The notes beneath the pieces are model-generated. The model worked only from the letters and a program-made list of their open reading frames with translations. It had not been told where the DNA came from and made no database searches. 64,000 bases of DNA, taken from contig NZ_BIFR01000001.1 of assembly GCF_003967535.1 (NCBI RefSeq), positions 5,021,001 to 5,085,000 on the forward strand, read 5' to 3'. The translations under genes and the position numbers were made by a program. The stretch is from Tengunoibacter tsumagoiensis (GTDB lineage: Bacteria; Chloroflexota; Ktedonobacteria; Ktedonobacterales; Ktedonobacteraceae). This document shows, piece by piece, positions 49,446-58,833 of the stretch. Position 1 is the stretch's first letter. Each line of letters begins with the position of its first letter.

Positions 49446-49916
49446 ATGCCAACCTCACCGAACACCTACGCCGTCGCCACGGCCATCAAGGCGATCATGG
49501 CAGGCGCGACCGTCAACGGATCTCCAGCATATGCCAACACAATCATCGGCGGACTCAAGGATTATACCGATGCTATGCCGGTCGGCGTGGTCATGGCCGT
49601 TGCTGGCTCTGTGGAGCGCTATACGCTCGGCAGATCCGCGAAGATCCACGATAAGCCGCACTTTAACATTGCGAGCGTGGTGCCGTACGCTAGCGCCTCG
49701 TCGGCTGAACAGCAACTCTATGCGATCCGCGACGCTGTAACGTTTCTCTTTGCGCAGTCAGCGACGTTGAGCGTCGCAGGGCCAGTGATTGTCAATATGG
49801 TGCCTGGTAGCGAGCGCTATTCGTTCCCGACGATCAACGGCAACAATTGCCGAGCACACGAATTCCTCCTCGAAATTACCTACGAATACTTCCTCCCGAA
49901 CGGCCCACAGCCGTAA
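49446..49916 (+). CDS. Probable tail terminator protein (156 aa)
   Basis: Alpha/beta sequence (YAVATAIKAIMAGATVNGSPAYANTIIGGLKDYTDAMPVGVVMAV, FNIASVVPYASASSAEQQLYAIRDAVTFLFAQSATL) ending in EITYEYFLPNGPQP. Gene order (after gp10, before tail tube) is that of tail terminators. Confidence 0.55.
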   Translation: MPTSPNTYAVATAIKAIMAGATVNGSPAYANTIIGGLKDYTDAMPVGVVMAVAGSVERYTLGRSAKIHDKPHFNIASVVPYASASSAEQQLYAIRDAVTFLFAQSATLSVAGPVIVNMVPGSERYSFPTINGNNCRAHEFLLEITYEYFLPNGPQP

Positions 49917-49940
49917 ACTACCTCTTCTAAGGAGTCCATT

Positions 49941-51566
49941 ATGGGCACAGCAGCCAAGGGAACCCTCGGCCTCGTCCTCGAAAACATCAATAATCCAGGT
50001 CCGCAGCTCCTTTACAACGGCGCTGTGTCAGCCTCGTTCTCACTGACCACGCAGCCTAGCGGGTCAACAGGGATGCGCTTATACATCCTGGTGCAAGGCA
50101 ACACCACGACTGGCACCGTGACGATCACCGGCACCGGTGTCGGTGGCGGCACGCCGACCGAGACAACGCCTACAATACCAATCCAAGCGGCGGGCCAGGC
50201 AGTCCAGGTCAACGACTATGAATATGTCAGCACCAACGTCTACGCGACCGTGAACGCCAACGGCATCACCACGACCGGCCTGGCGAACGCGAAGATCATG
50301 ATCTACGGTGTCCAGGCTGCGAAATATCTCATTCCCTGCATCGCCGACATCGAAGATCCCTTCGGCTACTTTTCGCCTCAAGAAGCGCGCGGCCTCCTGG
50401 ATCGTGACACGAGATCGTTGCAGACCATCAAAAAGCCGACGATCAACAAAATTGACCAGGCTCTATACCCCGAGGCATCGATGTTTGCGGCCTACGCAGG
50501 TGTCAGCAATAATCCGGCTGTGGTCTCAATCCCCGCCTCACCGACGTCGCTCAAAACCAGCAGTGCTATCAGCGGTGGCCCATTTTCGCTGACCACTCAG
50601 CCGACCGCGCCAGGCATGGTACTCATTTTCACGGTGACTTCATCGTCGGCTACGGGCACCATCGTCGTATCAGGCACAAATCAGTGGGGCGTAGCTGTTT
50701 CAGAAACCATCACTGCCGCAGCGGGTGGTAGTAACGGCAACGGCACGTATTACAGCACCAATGTCTACAGCGCCGTCAATGCAAGCGGCGTGGCATTCAC
50801 GGGATTGACCTCGGGCTCCTGCGCGATCACCGGCGTCTACGGCTGGCAATATACCTTCACACCGGACCTCAACGCACTCTATAGCGCGTGCCTGGAGTGG
50901 TACAGCGGCACCGATAGCAACGTCATTCCGCAGACTTACCTCACGGACCTGGAGTTTGCCTTCAACGTCGAAAAAGAGACGTCACTTTCAGTGAAGGGTG
51001 GGACGTGGGATGTTTTGCCGATCGGAAATCGCTCAACGAACCCACTGAGCGCGTCGCTTGTCTCATCGCTTGCGCAGCCGCAGGACTTGCCGATGGTCGG
51101 CTGGCAGACCGCCATCTACATCGATAGCCTTGGTGGCACACCGGCAACCACTGCTTACAGCAGCGTCGTTGAAGGCAAGGTCAGCATTAAAGTACCGCAG
51201 AAGCCGATCTACACGGCCACGGTGACGCAGAATTTCAATAGATTGTATCGACAGCAGCGCGAGGTCATGTTGACGGCGAAGATTGACTTCGCGAGTCTGG
51301 ACCAGTTCGAAGCATACCGCACCAATCTCAAGCAATTTCTGGCGTTCCAGTTCCTCGGCGGCTACATCGGCTCCGTGGCCGGCACCATCTATTCAAAGTC
51401 GTGGACCTGGATCTTCCCCGCGCAATACGTCAAATTCAAACGCGACGCGACGAAGCTCGACAATGTCCAGGCTGATCTCGAGGCCAAAGGCATTTATGAG
51501 ATCTCAAAGGGCTATTCGCACCAGTTGGTCATTGTGTCGCAGCAACCCCCGAACTACACCGCGTAA
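49941..51566 (+). CDS. Major tail (tube) protein with duplicated beta domain (541 aa)
   Basis: Located before the tail chaperone pair, as tube proteins are. Two related beta segments occur: residues about 28-135 (SLTTQPSGSTGMRLYILVQGNTTTGTVTITGTG, YVSTNVYATVNANGITTTGL) and about 205-305 (SLTTQPTAPGMVLIFTVTSSSATGTIVVSGTN, YYSTNVYSAVNASGVAFTGL). These are an internal duplication of Ig-like decoration. The core tube domain is probably the rest (VEKETSLSVKGGTWDVLPIGNR, REVMLTAKIDFASLDQFEAYRTNL). Strong ribosome site AAGGAGTCC. Confidence 0.7.
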   Translation: MGTAAKGTLGLVLENINNPGPQLLYNGAVSASFSLTTQPSGSTGMRLYILVQGNTTTGTVTITGTGVGGGTPTETTPTIPIQAAGQAVQVNDYEYVSTNVYATVNANGITTTGLANAKIMIYGVQAAKYLIPCIADIEDPFGYFSPQEARGLLDRDTRSLQTIKKPTINKIDQALYPEASMFAAYAGVSNNPAVVSIPASPTSLKTSSAISGGPFSLTTQPTAPGMVLIFTVTSSSATGTIVVSGTNQWGVAVSETITAAAGGSNGNGTYYSTNVYSAVNASGVAFTGLTSGSCAITGVYGWQYTFTPDLNALYSACLEWYSGTDSNVIPQTYLTDLEFAFNVEKETSLSVKGGTWDVLPIGNRSTNPLSASLVSSLAQPQDLPMVGWQTAIYIDSLGGTPATTAYSSVVEGKVSIKVPQKPIYTATVTQNFNRLYRQQREVMLTAKIDFASLDQFEAYRTNLKQFLAFQFLGGYIGSVAGTIYSKSWTWIFPAQYVKFKRDATKLDNVQADLEAKGIYEISKGYSHQLVIVSQQPPNYTA

Positions 51567-51573
51567 TCCCCTG

Positions 51574-51597
51574 CGCCAGCGTGCTTCTTCGCTGGCG
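51574..51597 (+). terminator. Hairpin after the tail-tube gene
   Basis: CGCCAGCG (51574-51581), loop TGCTTCTT, CGCTGGCG (51590-51597). Eight GC-rich pairs, followed by TACTCATTAC; likely partial terminator after a highly expressed gene. Confidence 0.65.
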
Positions 51598-51644
51598 TAC
51601 TCATTACTTCAACTCTCACTGCATATATAAAGGAACACATTGAT

Positions 51645-52046
51645 ATGTCTCGACGCAAAAGCATCGCAACCAAGCAAATCCGCGCCGACCACTGGGACGC
51701 CCACGAAGTCGTTATCATTCGAAGTCTCAACACTGAAGACGAAGAGCAGATCCAGGATGAGATCGCCAGCGTCAACGCGAACAGCCAGGTCCATCTCCAC
51801 ACTGGCCGCGTCAAACGCCTCACCCTCCAGCGCGGCATCGTCTCCTGGACACTCACGGACGACCAGAATCGCCCCCTGCCGCTCAATGAGCAGAGCATTC
51901 GCGGCCTGGATCGCGCCGACTCCAAATTTATCTTCGACGAGATCGAAGCCATCAGCGCTCCTCTGTCCGCTGAGGAAAAAAAAGAATCTACGACGAGTGC
52001 TACGCATGGCATCGAGGTCGTAGCAACCGCGTCCCACAGCAAGTAA
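51645..52046 (+). CDS. Tail assembly chaperone, short form (133 aa)
   Basis: The G-type chaperone of siphovirus tails, which binds the tape measure during assembly. Body: IRADHWDAHEVVIIRSLNTEDEEQIQDEIASVN, then VKRLTLQRGIVSWTLTDDQNRPLPLNEQSIRGLDRADSKFIFDEIEAI. The zero frame ends SAEEKKESTTSATHGIEVV-ASHSK after an eight-A run (51976-51983). Immediately upstream of the tape measure, as expected. Confidence 0.8.
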   Translation: MSRRKSIATKQIRADHWDAHEVVIIRSLNTEDEEQIQDEIASVNANSQVHLHTGRVKRLTLQRGIVSWTLTDDQNRPLPLNEQSIRGLDRADSKFIFDEIEAISAPLSAEEKKESTTSATHGIEVVATASHSK

Positions 52047-52192
52047 TCGACGCAGTCATGATGCAGCGCTTCGGTGGCTGGCAACAATATCGAAGCGCGC
52101 CACGTGGCGTCGTCGCCGAACAGATCGAGGAATGGTCGGCGATGCGCCAGGCTGAATACGACGCCAATAAAGACAATACACCGTCCTCTTAG
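51645..52192 (+). CDS. Tail assembly chaperone, -1 frameshift fusion (GT form)
   Basis: At A AAA AAA G (51977-51984) a -1 shift leads from the short chaperone into a second frame. That frame encodes RIYDECYAWHRGRSNRVPQQ, then VIDAVMMQRFGGWQQYRSAPRGVVAEQIEEWSAMRQAEYDAN, ending at 52192. This second frame is clearly protein-like and has no start of its own near the junction. Frameshifted G/GT chaperones are a conserved feature of long-tailed phages (lambda and many others), so confidence is good although efficiency is unknown. Confidence 0.8.
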
Positions 52193-52210
52193 CATCCCCT
52201 GGAGATCACC

Positions 52211-54832
52211 GTGTCAGACAACCTCAACCTCGCAATCAATGTCGCCGCCGTGGACATGGCCAGCAACGTCGTCAAAAATATTGGCGGCGCGTTGGCATCG
52301 CTCGGCAGCGGAAATGTCACCGCAGCAGCATCGGCTGCCGGTGCGGTCCTGCTTGGTGTTGGCGCGGCTGCGGTTGGCGTTGGTGTTCAGGCGACGAAGA
52401 TGGCTGGCGACTTCCAGGAAGGACTCACATCTCTTGTGACTGGCGCGGGCGAAGCTCAGGCGAACCTCAAGGCAGTCGGCGATGGCATCCTGGATCTCTC
52501 TGTGAAGACAGCGACGAGCACGAAGCAGCTCACGGACGGCATGTATCTCATTGAAAGCAGTGGTATCCATGGTGCCGATGGACTCAAAGTGCTCCAGGCG
52601 GCAGCTGAGGGGGCGAAGGTTGGATCTGCGGATCTCGGTGTCACGGCTAACGCAGTCACCACGATTCTCACTGATTACCACCTGCCAGCCACCGAGGCCG
52701 CGTCAGCAACGAATGCATTGATCACCACAGTTGCCTCGGGAAAAACACATCTCCAGGATCTCGCGTCTTCAATGGGTTCAGTGCTCCCTCTGGCCTCTTC
52801 GCTCGGTATCTCATTTCCGCAGGTTGGCGGGGCCATCGCGACGATGACCAACGCTGGCATGGGAGCGCAGCAAGCGTCGCAGAACCTCGCGAATACGATC
52901 CGCAGCCTGGCCGCGCCCAACGCTGCCGCTGAGAAAAGCATGAAAGCCGTTGGTCTGTCGGCACAGGATCTCAAAGACACATTGCAAAATCAGGGCCTAT
53001 CCGCAGCACTGCAAATGGTCGAGGATCACGTCGGCTCAAAGTTTCCAGCAGGGAGCGTCGAGGCGGTGAATGCCTTTAAACACATTGTCGGTGGTGCCAC
53101 TGGATACAATGTGGCGCTGATGCTCGGTGGGCAAAACATGAAGACCTTTGAGGGCAATGTCGACTCGATTGGCAAGGCGATGAAGAGCGGCGGCGATTCG
53201 GTGCAGGGCTGGAGCCTGGTACAAAAAGACTTCAATTTCCAGGTCGGCCAGGCACAGCAGGCTCTCAATGCGCTGCTCATTAAAGTTGGGTCCGCATTGC
53301 TACCGGTGCTTTCTCAGCTCATGGCGCAGGTCACACCGCTCATCTCTCAATTTTCAGAGTGGGCGACGCAGCATCATGTCCTCGAGGCCGTCGCGTCCGC
53401 ACTCACTGCGACCATCTCAGTGCTGTCGCAGGTTATTGTCACCGTGGCCAGGGATATAGCATCGCTTGTCTCTGCCATTGTGCAGATCGTTGCCTTTTTC
53501 CAGCATAGCCAGGTCGCCACCGACGCATTGCTCGCCGCGCTCGCAGGTCTGGCCGCTGGACTTGCGATTTATCTAGCGACGTTGCTTCCAGCGCTGATAG
53601 CCTCATTTTGGACATGGGCGGTCGCAGCTGGCGCGGCTGCCGTGGCAACATTGGCCGCCATCTGGCCATTCGTTGCGATCGGCGCAGCGGTGGCACTCGT
53701 CGTTTTCGCGATAATCATGGCAGTGCAGCACTGGGGGGACATCATCAAATGGTTGCAGACTGTGTGGGCGGCGTTCTCAGCGTGGTTCCAAGATGCAATG
53801 CATGCAGTGGGCGCATTTTTCATCAACATCTGGCATGGCATTCAGCAAGCCATGCAGGCGGCGTGGAATTTTATCGTGAACGCCGCGAAGATCGCCGTAG
53901 CGGTGTTGCTCATCGTCTTGTTTGGCCCGATCCTGGCCATCGCGGCGCTCTTTGTCTGGCTCTACCAGCACAACATCTATTTCCAGATGCTCTGTGATGC
54001 CATCGTCGCCGCCGTCAAAATAGCGATAGCCTGGCTGATGTCAGCATGGCAAAGTGCCGTCGATTGGATCGTCGCCGCCTGGACGTTTTTGTCCGATGCG
54101 ACGACTCGTGGATGGGCAACGATCACAACGGCCATCATGGTTGCAGTGCAGATCGTGTGGTCCTGGCTCGTCGCGATCTGGACGACGATATCATCGTGGA
54201 TCTCCGACAAGTGGAATAGCTTCGCAGATCTGGCGAAGACTGCCTGGTCCGCAGTGGCCTCGGTTTTCTCGGCGATCTGGACGACGTACCTGTCCAAACC
54301 ACTCGGCGACCTATGGACTTCCATAAGCACCTGGTTCTCTTCGCTGGCAACATCCGCGACAACCTGGGGAACCAACCTGATCCAGGGCTTCATCAACGGC
54401 ATCAAAAACATGGCCAGCAACGTCGGCCAGGCTGCCTCTGACATCGCCGGCAAGGTTGCCTCATTTCTCGGATTCCATTCGCCCGCGAAGGAGGGCCCTG
54501 GATCTGAGCTGATGACGTGGGGCCCAGGCTTGATCAGTGGCTTCAGCGAAAGCGTCAAGAGCGCACTGCCAATCCTCGACGCCACCATGCAGGTCACAGC
54601 GCAACACGTCGCAGTGCTCGGCCAGCCTGGCGCGTCCGGTGTGACGACGTCGGGTGGCACTGCGGCATTGAGTGGCGGCGGTAGCGGTACCGTGATCAAC
54701 ATCACGGTCAATGCGCCAGCTAGGACACGCAACGAGGCCAATGAGATCGCTGATATGGTGCTGGATAAGCTGAGCCGTGAGCTGAGACGCAGCGGTAATC
54801 TGGTGACCGTGACCAGCGGCGGAAGGAGCTGA
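52211..54832 (+). CDS. Tape measure protein (873 aa)
   Basis: Start GTG at 52211. The N-terminal third is the phage tail tape-measure core with ATKMAGDFQEGLTSLVTGAGEAQANLKAVGDGILDLSVKTATSTKQLTDGMYLIESSGIHG, the TP901/PhiETA-type minor-tail pattern. A long hydrophobic region with several membrane-like helices (about 420-520) and Trp-rich repeats (TVWAAFSAWFQDAMHAVGAFFINIWHGIQQAMQAAWNFI) follows. The end carries SKPLGDLWTSISTWFSS, then NLIQGFINGIKNMASNVGQAASDIAGKVASFLGFHSPAKEGPG. At roughly 1.5 angstrom per residue, 873 residues would set a tail near 130 nm. Confidence 0.9.
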   Translation: MSDNLNLAINVAAVDMASNVVKNIGGALASLGSGNVTAAASAAGAVLLGVGAAAVGVGVQATKMAGDFQEGLTSLVTGAGEAQANLKAVGDGILDLSVKTATSTKQLTDGMYLIESSGIHGADGLKVLQAAAEGAKVGSADLGVTANAVTTILTDYHLPATEAASATNALITTVASGKTHLQDLASSMGSVLPLASSLGISFPQVGGAIATMTNAGMGAQQASQNLANTIRSLAAPNAAAEKSMKAVGLSAQDLKDTLQNQGLSAALQMVEDHVGSKFPAGSVEAVNAFKHIVGGATGYNVALMLGGQNMKTFEGNVDSIGKAMKSGGDSVQGWSLVQKDFNFQVGQAQQALNALLIKVGSALLPVLSQLMAQVTPLISQFSEWATQHHVLEAVASALTATISVLSQVIVTVARDIASLVSAIVQIVAFFQHSQVATDALLAALAGLAAGLAIYLATLLPALIASFWTWAVAAGAAAVATLAAIWPFVAIGAAVALVVFAIIMAVQHWGDIIKWLQTVWAAFSAWFQDAMHAVGAFFINIWHGIQQAMQAAWNFIVNAAKIAVAVLLIVLFGPILAIAALFVWLYQHNIYFQMLCDAIVAAVKIAIAWLMSAWQSAVDWIVAAWTFLSDATTRGWATITTAIMVAVQIVWSWLVAIWTTISSWISDKWNSFADLAKTAWSAVASVFSAIWTTYLSKPLGDLWTSISTWFSSLATSATTWGTNLIQGFINGIKNMASNVGQAASDIAGKVASFLGFHSPAKEGPGSELMTWGPGLISGFSESVKSALPILDATMQVTAQHVAVLGQPGASGVTTSGGTAALSGGGSGTVINITVNAPARTRNEANEIADMVLDKLSRELRRSGNLVTVTSGGRS

Positions 54833-54835
54833 GCT

Positions 54836-56941
54836 TTGTTTACTGTGATAAATGGCTTCGACTACACCGACTACATCGAATTTCCATCGATTTCGATCCA
54901 CAGCGCGATCAGCGATCCGCAGCCACGCGCCGGCCTCGAAGTCACTGATATCGGCTCGCAGTTCAGCTTCAGCATCGGTCAGGAAGTCATCATCTTCGAC
55001 GAGAACGCGACACCGACCTATACGTCCAGTGGCCGCGCAGTGCCAACGACGCCATCGCATAATGTGCTGATCGGCATGCCCAATGTGAGCCCATGGACCG
55101 CTGCTGGCGCGTTGAGTTCATTGATCACGGTGGCCGTCAATCCGACGATGACATTCAACAATTCGGCGCTCGGCAGTGGCTCCTACGGCCAGATTTGCCC
55201 GGCTGGCCACGTTCGGCCAGGCCAGCAGTACATGTTTTCGATGTACATGCTCATGACCACGCCGCTCGTCAACGCCAACGCATTCCTCCAGCTCGACTTT
55301 ATCGATGCTAGCGGTAACGTCATCGGTGGGGCAACGACCACGACTATAGCAGCGCTTGGCAACAATCAGCAGCAGCAAATCACGGTCGTCGGCACCGCAC
55401 CAGCGACCGCAACGGCACTCAAGGCCAGCTTTGGGGGGACTACGACGGTCGGCGGGTCCAATAGCGGCGTCGTGGTCTTTGGATCTCCGCAGGCTGAGCC
55501 GATGTGGTTTACCTCGCTTGCTCGTGGTGTGACCTACCCAACCGCCGACAACAACATTGCGCAGGTCGGCAGTGCGCAGATGCCCGACGGCACGTTCTCG
55601 AGGCAGTGCCGCGTCTTCGCGGGCACGATCGACGACTACGTGATCACCTACGACGGCCCGAATCGGATATGGCAACTCAGCATCGCCGGGCCAGGCGCGT
55701 TGCTTGAAAACGGTTTGATCAATGCGATTTACACTGGCCAATACGACGACCAGATCATCACATCGGTCGTGAGCAATAACTTCGCTGGCCAGATCAGCCT
55801 GGCCGCGCCGAATAATTCGTCGGCTGCGCCAGTGCAGCGCGGTGCATACATCGATTCGGTGAGCTACTCCGACAATACACTGCGCGAGATCCTTAATGGC
55901 CTGGTGGATCAAAGCGGCTTTGTGTATTACATAGATTATTACTATGCGATCCGCTATAACACCGCGTTCTACACGGCGGCACTGTTCGCATTGACGAGCG
56001 AGACACCGGACAATGCCTCGCTGTTCAACTACTACGACTTTTCTCTGGAGTCCGACGGCACCCAACTAAAACGTCGCGTCAAGGTGACGGGCGGCAAGTT
56101 CATCGCACCGGCAATCTCCGATACATTCAGTGGCAACGGATCAACAAAGGTCTTTGCACTGTCGCAGTCGCCGTTCAATGTTCAATCGGTGACGGTTGGC
56201 GGATCGGCGCAAACTACTGGCGTCGCAGGCCGCGATACGCTCGGCAGTGGTGGCATTGTAGCGCTCATCGACAAAGCCAATAAGACGCTGACGTTCCAGA
56301 GCGCTCCGGGCAGCGGCACCAACAACGTCATCTGCACTTATACGTACGAAGCACCCGTCGCGACGCAGAGCGTCAGTGGTTCCAGGCCTGCTGTGGCACC
56401 AGGGTATGCGGTGCCGAATTATGATAGCAAAGTCAACGATACTAACTTGATTACACTGGTGTCGGCGACCACGCGCGGATTGGCTGAGCTGACGAAGTAT
56501 AGCCAGCCGCGCACCATCATCAAGCTGAAAAGCGACCACTTCGCCCCAGCTGGTAGCATCATTTACCTCACTCATATGCTGAGCGGTATCATCAATCAGC
56601 CATATACGGTGCAATCGATCGATGCCAGCTATCTCGGCAATGGCATTAACGAATACGCCTACCAGCTCGGTGCCTACCAGCCAGGACTCATCGATCACAT
56701 CCGCAACGCAAACAAAGCGCTCAACCGCAGTACCACGACGCTCAACATCACCACTCCACAGCAGATCGATGTCGTCGCGTCGGAAATTATCGCCTGGCGC
56801 GACGCAATCTCGGCCACGGTGCAGACGGCCTATGCGACATCAGTGTACGGGACCGGCCACTATGGTTCCTGCGCATACGGTGGCGCGACCGGTCTCTATG
56901 GATCGACGGCACAATACGGGAGATCAACGATCTATGGCTAA
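54836..56941 (+). CDS. Tail-tip protein with GYG-rich C-terminus (701 aa)
   Basis: TTG start with AAGGAG eight bases upstream. N-terminal region FTVINGFDYTDYIEFPSISIHSAIS is of the distal-tail or baseplate type. A jelly-roll-like middle (GSYGQICPAGHVRPGQQYMFSMYMLM, FLQLDFIDASGNVIGGATTTTIAAL) and a hub-like part (RIWQLSIAGPGALLENGLINAIYTGQYDDQ, YYIDYYYAIRYNTAFYTAALFAL) follow. The last 40 residues repeat YG (VYGTGHYGSCAYGG, GLYGSTAQYGRSTIYG), a flexible or self-associating tail. Probably the adhesion hub; precise role uncertain. Confidence 0.65.
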   Translation: MFTVINGFDYTDYIEFPSISIHSAISDPQPRAGLEVTDIGSQFSFSIGQEVIIFDENATPTYTSSGRAVPTTPSHNVLIGMPNVSPWTAAGALSSLITVAVNPTMTFNNSALGSGSYGQICPAGHVRPGQQYMFSMYMLMTTPLVNANAFLQLDFIDASGNVIGGATTTTIAALGNNQQQQITVVGTAPATATALKASFGGTTTVGGSNSGVVVFGSPQAEPMWFTSLARGVTYPTADNNIAQVGSAQMPDGTFSRQCRVFAGTIDDYVITYDGPNRIWQLSIAGPGALLENGLINAIYTGQYDDQIITSVVSNNFAGQISLAAPNNSSAAPVQRGAYIDSVSYSDNTLREILNGLVDQSGFVYYIDYYYAIRYNTAFYTAALFALTSETPDNASLFNYYDFSLESDGTQLKRRVKVTGGKFIAPAISDTFSGNGSTKVFALSQSPFNVQSVTVGGSAQTTGVAGRDTLGSGGIVALIDKANKTLTFQSAPGSGTNNVICTYTYEAPVATQSVSGSRPAVAPGYAVPNYDSKVNDTNLITLVSATTRGLAELTKYSQPRTIIKLKSDHFAPAGSIIYLTHMLSGIINQPYTVQSIDASYLGNGINEYAYQLGAYQPGLIDHIRNANKALNRSTTTLNITTPQQIDVVASEIIAWRDAISATVQTAYATSVYGTGHYGSCAYGGATGLYGSTAQYGRSTIYG

Positions 56942-57497
56942 TATCATCGACAATATTCGCAGTTGCATTGTGCGCATCGTCGCACCAGGCGACACCTTGC
57001 GCTTCAGTGGCCTGGTGCGTGTCCGCGAACTACCGCGAGACTGCGATCTCACGGACTTTATGGAGTGGTGGCCGAGACTAGCAGCGAATGAGCGAGATCG
57101 CTACACGGTCTACGAACACAAGAATGTGCTGACCAGCGCTGGCCGCGCTCAATTGCTGACCTACATTGGCAGCTCGACGGCCACCACGCTCGGCTTTGCT
57201 CAATTCTTCGCGGTCGGGACTTTTCCGATCAACGCAGTGAGTCCAGGTGACACCTCGGTGCAAACAGAGATCTTCAGAGCTGTGCCTGGCTCGCAGACGA
57301 TCACAGGAACCCAGATCGATATCTCAACATACTTCGGCCCGTCGCAGGCCAATGGCACCTACACTAATGCCGGCCTCTACGGCATCAATGCAACATCGAC
57401 GATCGGCAGTGGTACCCTCATGACCCACACGCTCTACGCATATACCAAGCCCAACGGCACGCCGATCACCAACGATTATCTGATCTCGCTTCAATAA
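56934..57497 (+). CDS. Minor tail protein (187 aa)
   Basis: Start at ATG 56934 (MANIIDNIRS), overlapping the end of the preceding gene. The sequence contains LRFSGLVRVRELPRDCDLTDFMEWWPRLAANERDRYTVYEHKNVLTSAGRAQLLTYIGSS and a beta-rich C-terminal half (FFAVGTFPINAVSPGDTSVQTEIFRA). Phage tail proteins with AG-R--LL-I-G are frequent fibre or baseplate wedge parts. Function inferred from position. Confidence 0.6.
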   Translation: MANIIDNIRSCIVRIVAPGDTLRFSGLVRVRELPRDCDLTDFMEWWPRLAANERDRYTVYEHKNVLTSAGRAQLLTYIGSSTATTLGFAQFFAVGTFPINAVSPGDTSVQTEIFRAVPGSQTITGTQIDISTYFGPSQANGTYTNAGLYGINATSTIGSGTLMTHTLYAYTKPNGTPITNDYLISLQ

Positions 57498-57512
57498 TGG
57501 AGACCACACACC

Positions 57513-57860
57513 ATGGCACTCAATACCGTCACCACCGGCAACACTGTTCTGGCTGCCGACATCAATCAGCTCGTCAACGTGCTTCAGCGACCATCAGGAT
57601 CGACCGAGACCGGAAAATACTTTCTGATCGGCAGTTCATATGCGTCCGGGGCCAATGCCAGCAATTACATTCCAAGTCTCTCGAGGACATCGACGCCAGT
57701 CTCCATCACTATTGATGAGGCGGATATGGGCCACGTTGCGGGCGGATGCAATACCGCCGTTGCTGGCCACCTTACGGCCAATGGATTCCAGGTAAATACG
57801 AGCGGCACTGGCGCGTCGCTCTCCTGGTCGGTCGGTGGCAACTACACCATCCAATATTAG
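57513..57860 (+). CDS. Small tail-associated protein (115 aa)
   Basis: Begins ALNTVTTGNTVLAADINQLVNVLQRPSGSTETGKYFLIGSSYASGANASNYI, a pattern often seen at the N-terminus of phage fibre proteins (attachment helix DINQL-N). The C-terminal half is beta-rich with conserved Gly/Ser. Probably a short fibre or its base. Confidence 0.6.
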   Translation: MALNTVTTGNTVLAADINQLVNVLQRPSGSTETGKYFLIGSSYASGANASNYIPSLSRTSTPVSITIDEADMGHVAGGCNTAVAGHLTANGFQVNTSGTGASLSWSVGGNYTIQY

Positions 57861-57878
57861 ATTAGAGAGAGGTACATC

Positions 57879-58313
57879 ATGGGACTCCACGCCATCCACG
57901 ATGACGGCTCCATCCACTGGCGCTGTCATCACAAGGCCTGCAAACCGCTCCAGGCGCACGTCAGCCACGACGATATTTACTTCGTCAACCACGATCTCGT
58001 TGCGCTACCACCATGCAGCTGCGGATCGCGGATGTTCGTCCGCGTCGCATTCACACCCGAGGAGCTCGCCGCGACCAACGCCATCCAGTACGGCATGGTG
58101 CCCGAAGAAATGACCTTGCCTCATGCGCTAACCGGCGAGCCTATACCAGTGATGATTCCTGCGCTGCGGCCAATCGGCGCAAATCCGTTTTTTGCGAGGC
58201 ACCAGGAATTCGCGAAGCACCTGGAAGCGCATGGCAAACGTTACATCGCGCCGAAGAGCAGCGCTGACGAGAAGGAGAAGGAGATGGACGATGACTCCAC
58301 AGCAGAATCATAG
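57879..58313 (+). CDS. Putative zinc-binding protein (144 aa)
   Basis: The N-terminal 60 residues contain paired Cys/His sites (WRCHHKACKPLQAHVSH, LPPCSCGSRMFVRV) fit for zinc. A helical segment with NPFFARHQEFAKHLEAHGKRYIAPK and an acidic end follow. Overlaps the next gene by 22 bases. Unrecognised family. Confidence 0.6.
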   Translation: MGLHAIHDDGSIHWRCHHKACKPLQAHVSHDDIYFVNHDLVALPPCSCGSRMFVRVAFTPEELAATNAIQYGMVPEEMTLPHALTGEPIPVMIPALRPIGANPFFARHQEFAKHLEAHGKRYIAPKSSADEKEKEMDDDSTAES

Positions 58314-58638
58314 CCCGGTTGATGCCTGGCGCGGAGAAATGTCGGGGAATATCAAAGAGGTGCAGGTCTCATTGCAGCAGCTGCTCATCGAAGTGCGACA
58401 GAGGCCAACGCGGGCTGAGGTTGAAGCGATGATTTCGACGAAGGTCAGCACCGAGCTATTCAACGCCACTATCGGGGAGATCCGGGGTGATATCAACGAT
58501 TTACGCAAAAAGCCGGCGGAAGCGCAGGCCTGGACGGGGACGGCCATGACGGTCGGTGGCTGTCTGGTTGGTGCCGCTGGCCTGGCAATCAGCACTATCA
58601 TCGGGGTGATCACGCTGATTGCACCGCACTGGCACTAA
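58291..58638 (+). CDS. Coiled-coil protein with C-terminal membrane helix (115 aa)
   Basis: The start ATG at 58291 (MTPQQNHSPVDAWRG) replaces a longer frame that overlaps the preceding gene. The helical coil (NIKEVQVSLQQLLIEVRQRPTRAEVEAMISTKVSTELFNATIGEIRGDINDL) is followed by TGTAMTVGGCLVGAAGLAISTIIGVITLIAPHW, a single membrane anchor. Such proteins near lysis genes are commonly holin accessory or gp-of-unknown type (hemolysin XhlA-like). Last gene of the late block. A hairpin (AAAGCTCTGG with CCAGGGCTTT) follows the stop. Confidence 0.65.
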   Translation: MTPQQNHSPVDAWRGEMSGNIKEVQVSLQQLLIEVRQRPTRAEVEAMISTKVSTELFNATIGEIRGDINDLRKKPAEAQAWTGTAMTVGGCLVGAAGLAISTIIGVITLIAPHWH

Positions 58639-58833
58639 GAAAGCTCTGGCTGCACAACGCAGACCAGGGCTTTCGTTGATTTTATTGCTCTTGCGCTGTG
58701 GGCCAGGCAATGCGATAAAGCGATGCATTGCTGCGTGGCACCTTTGTTCGGATAACGATAAAGCCGGACTGTTCTATGACTTCCGTGAACAATATTGGTC
58801 AGGCTGTCCAAGAGAGCAGCCTGGCCAAAGGGC

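Noticed and set aside
53977..54741. 254-residue reverse frame in the tape measure gene
   Set aside because: Antisense of a clear tape-measure protein.
55118..56065. 315-residue reverse frame within the tail-tip gene
   Set aside because: Antisense shadow of a recognisable plus-strand gene in a co-directional block, no ribosome site.
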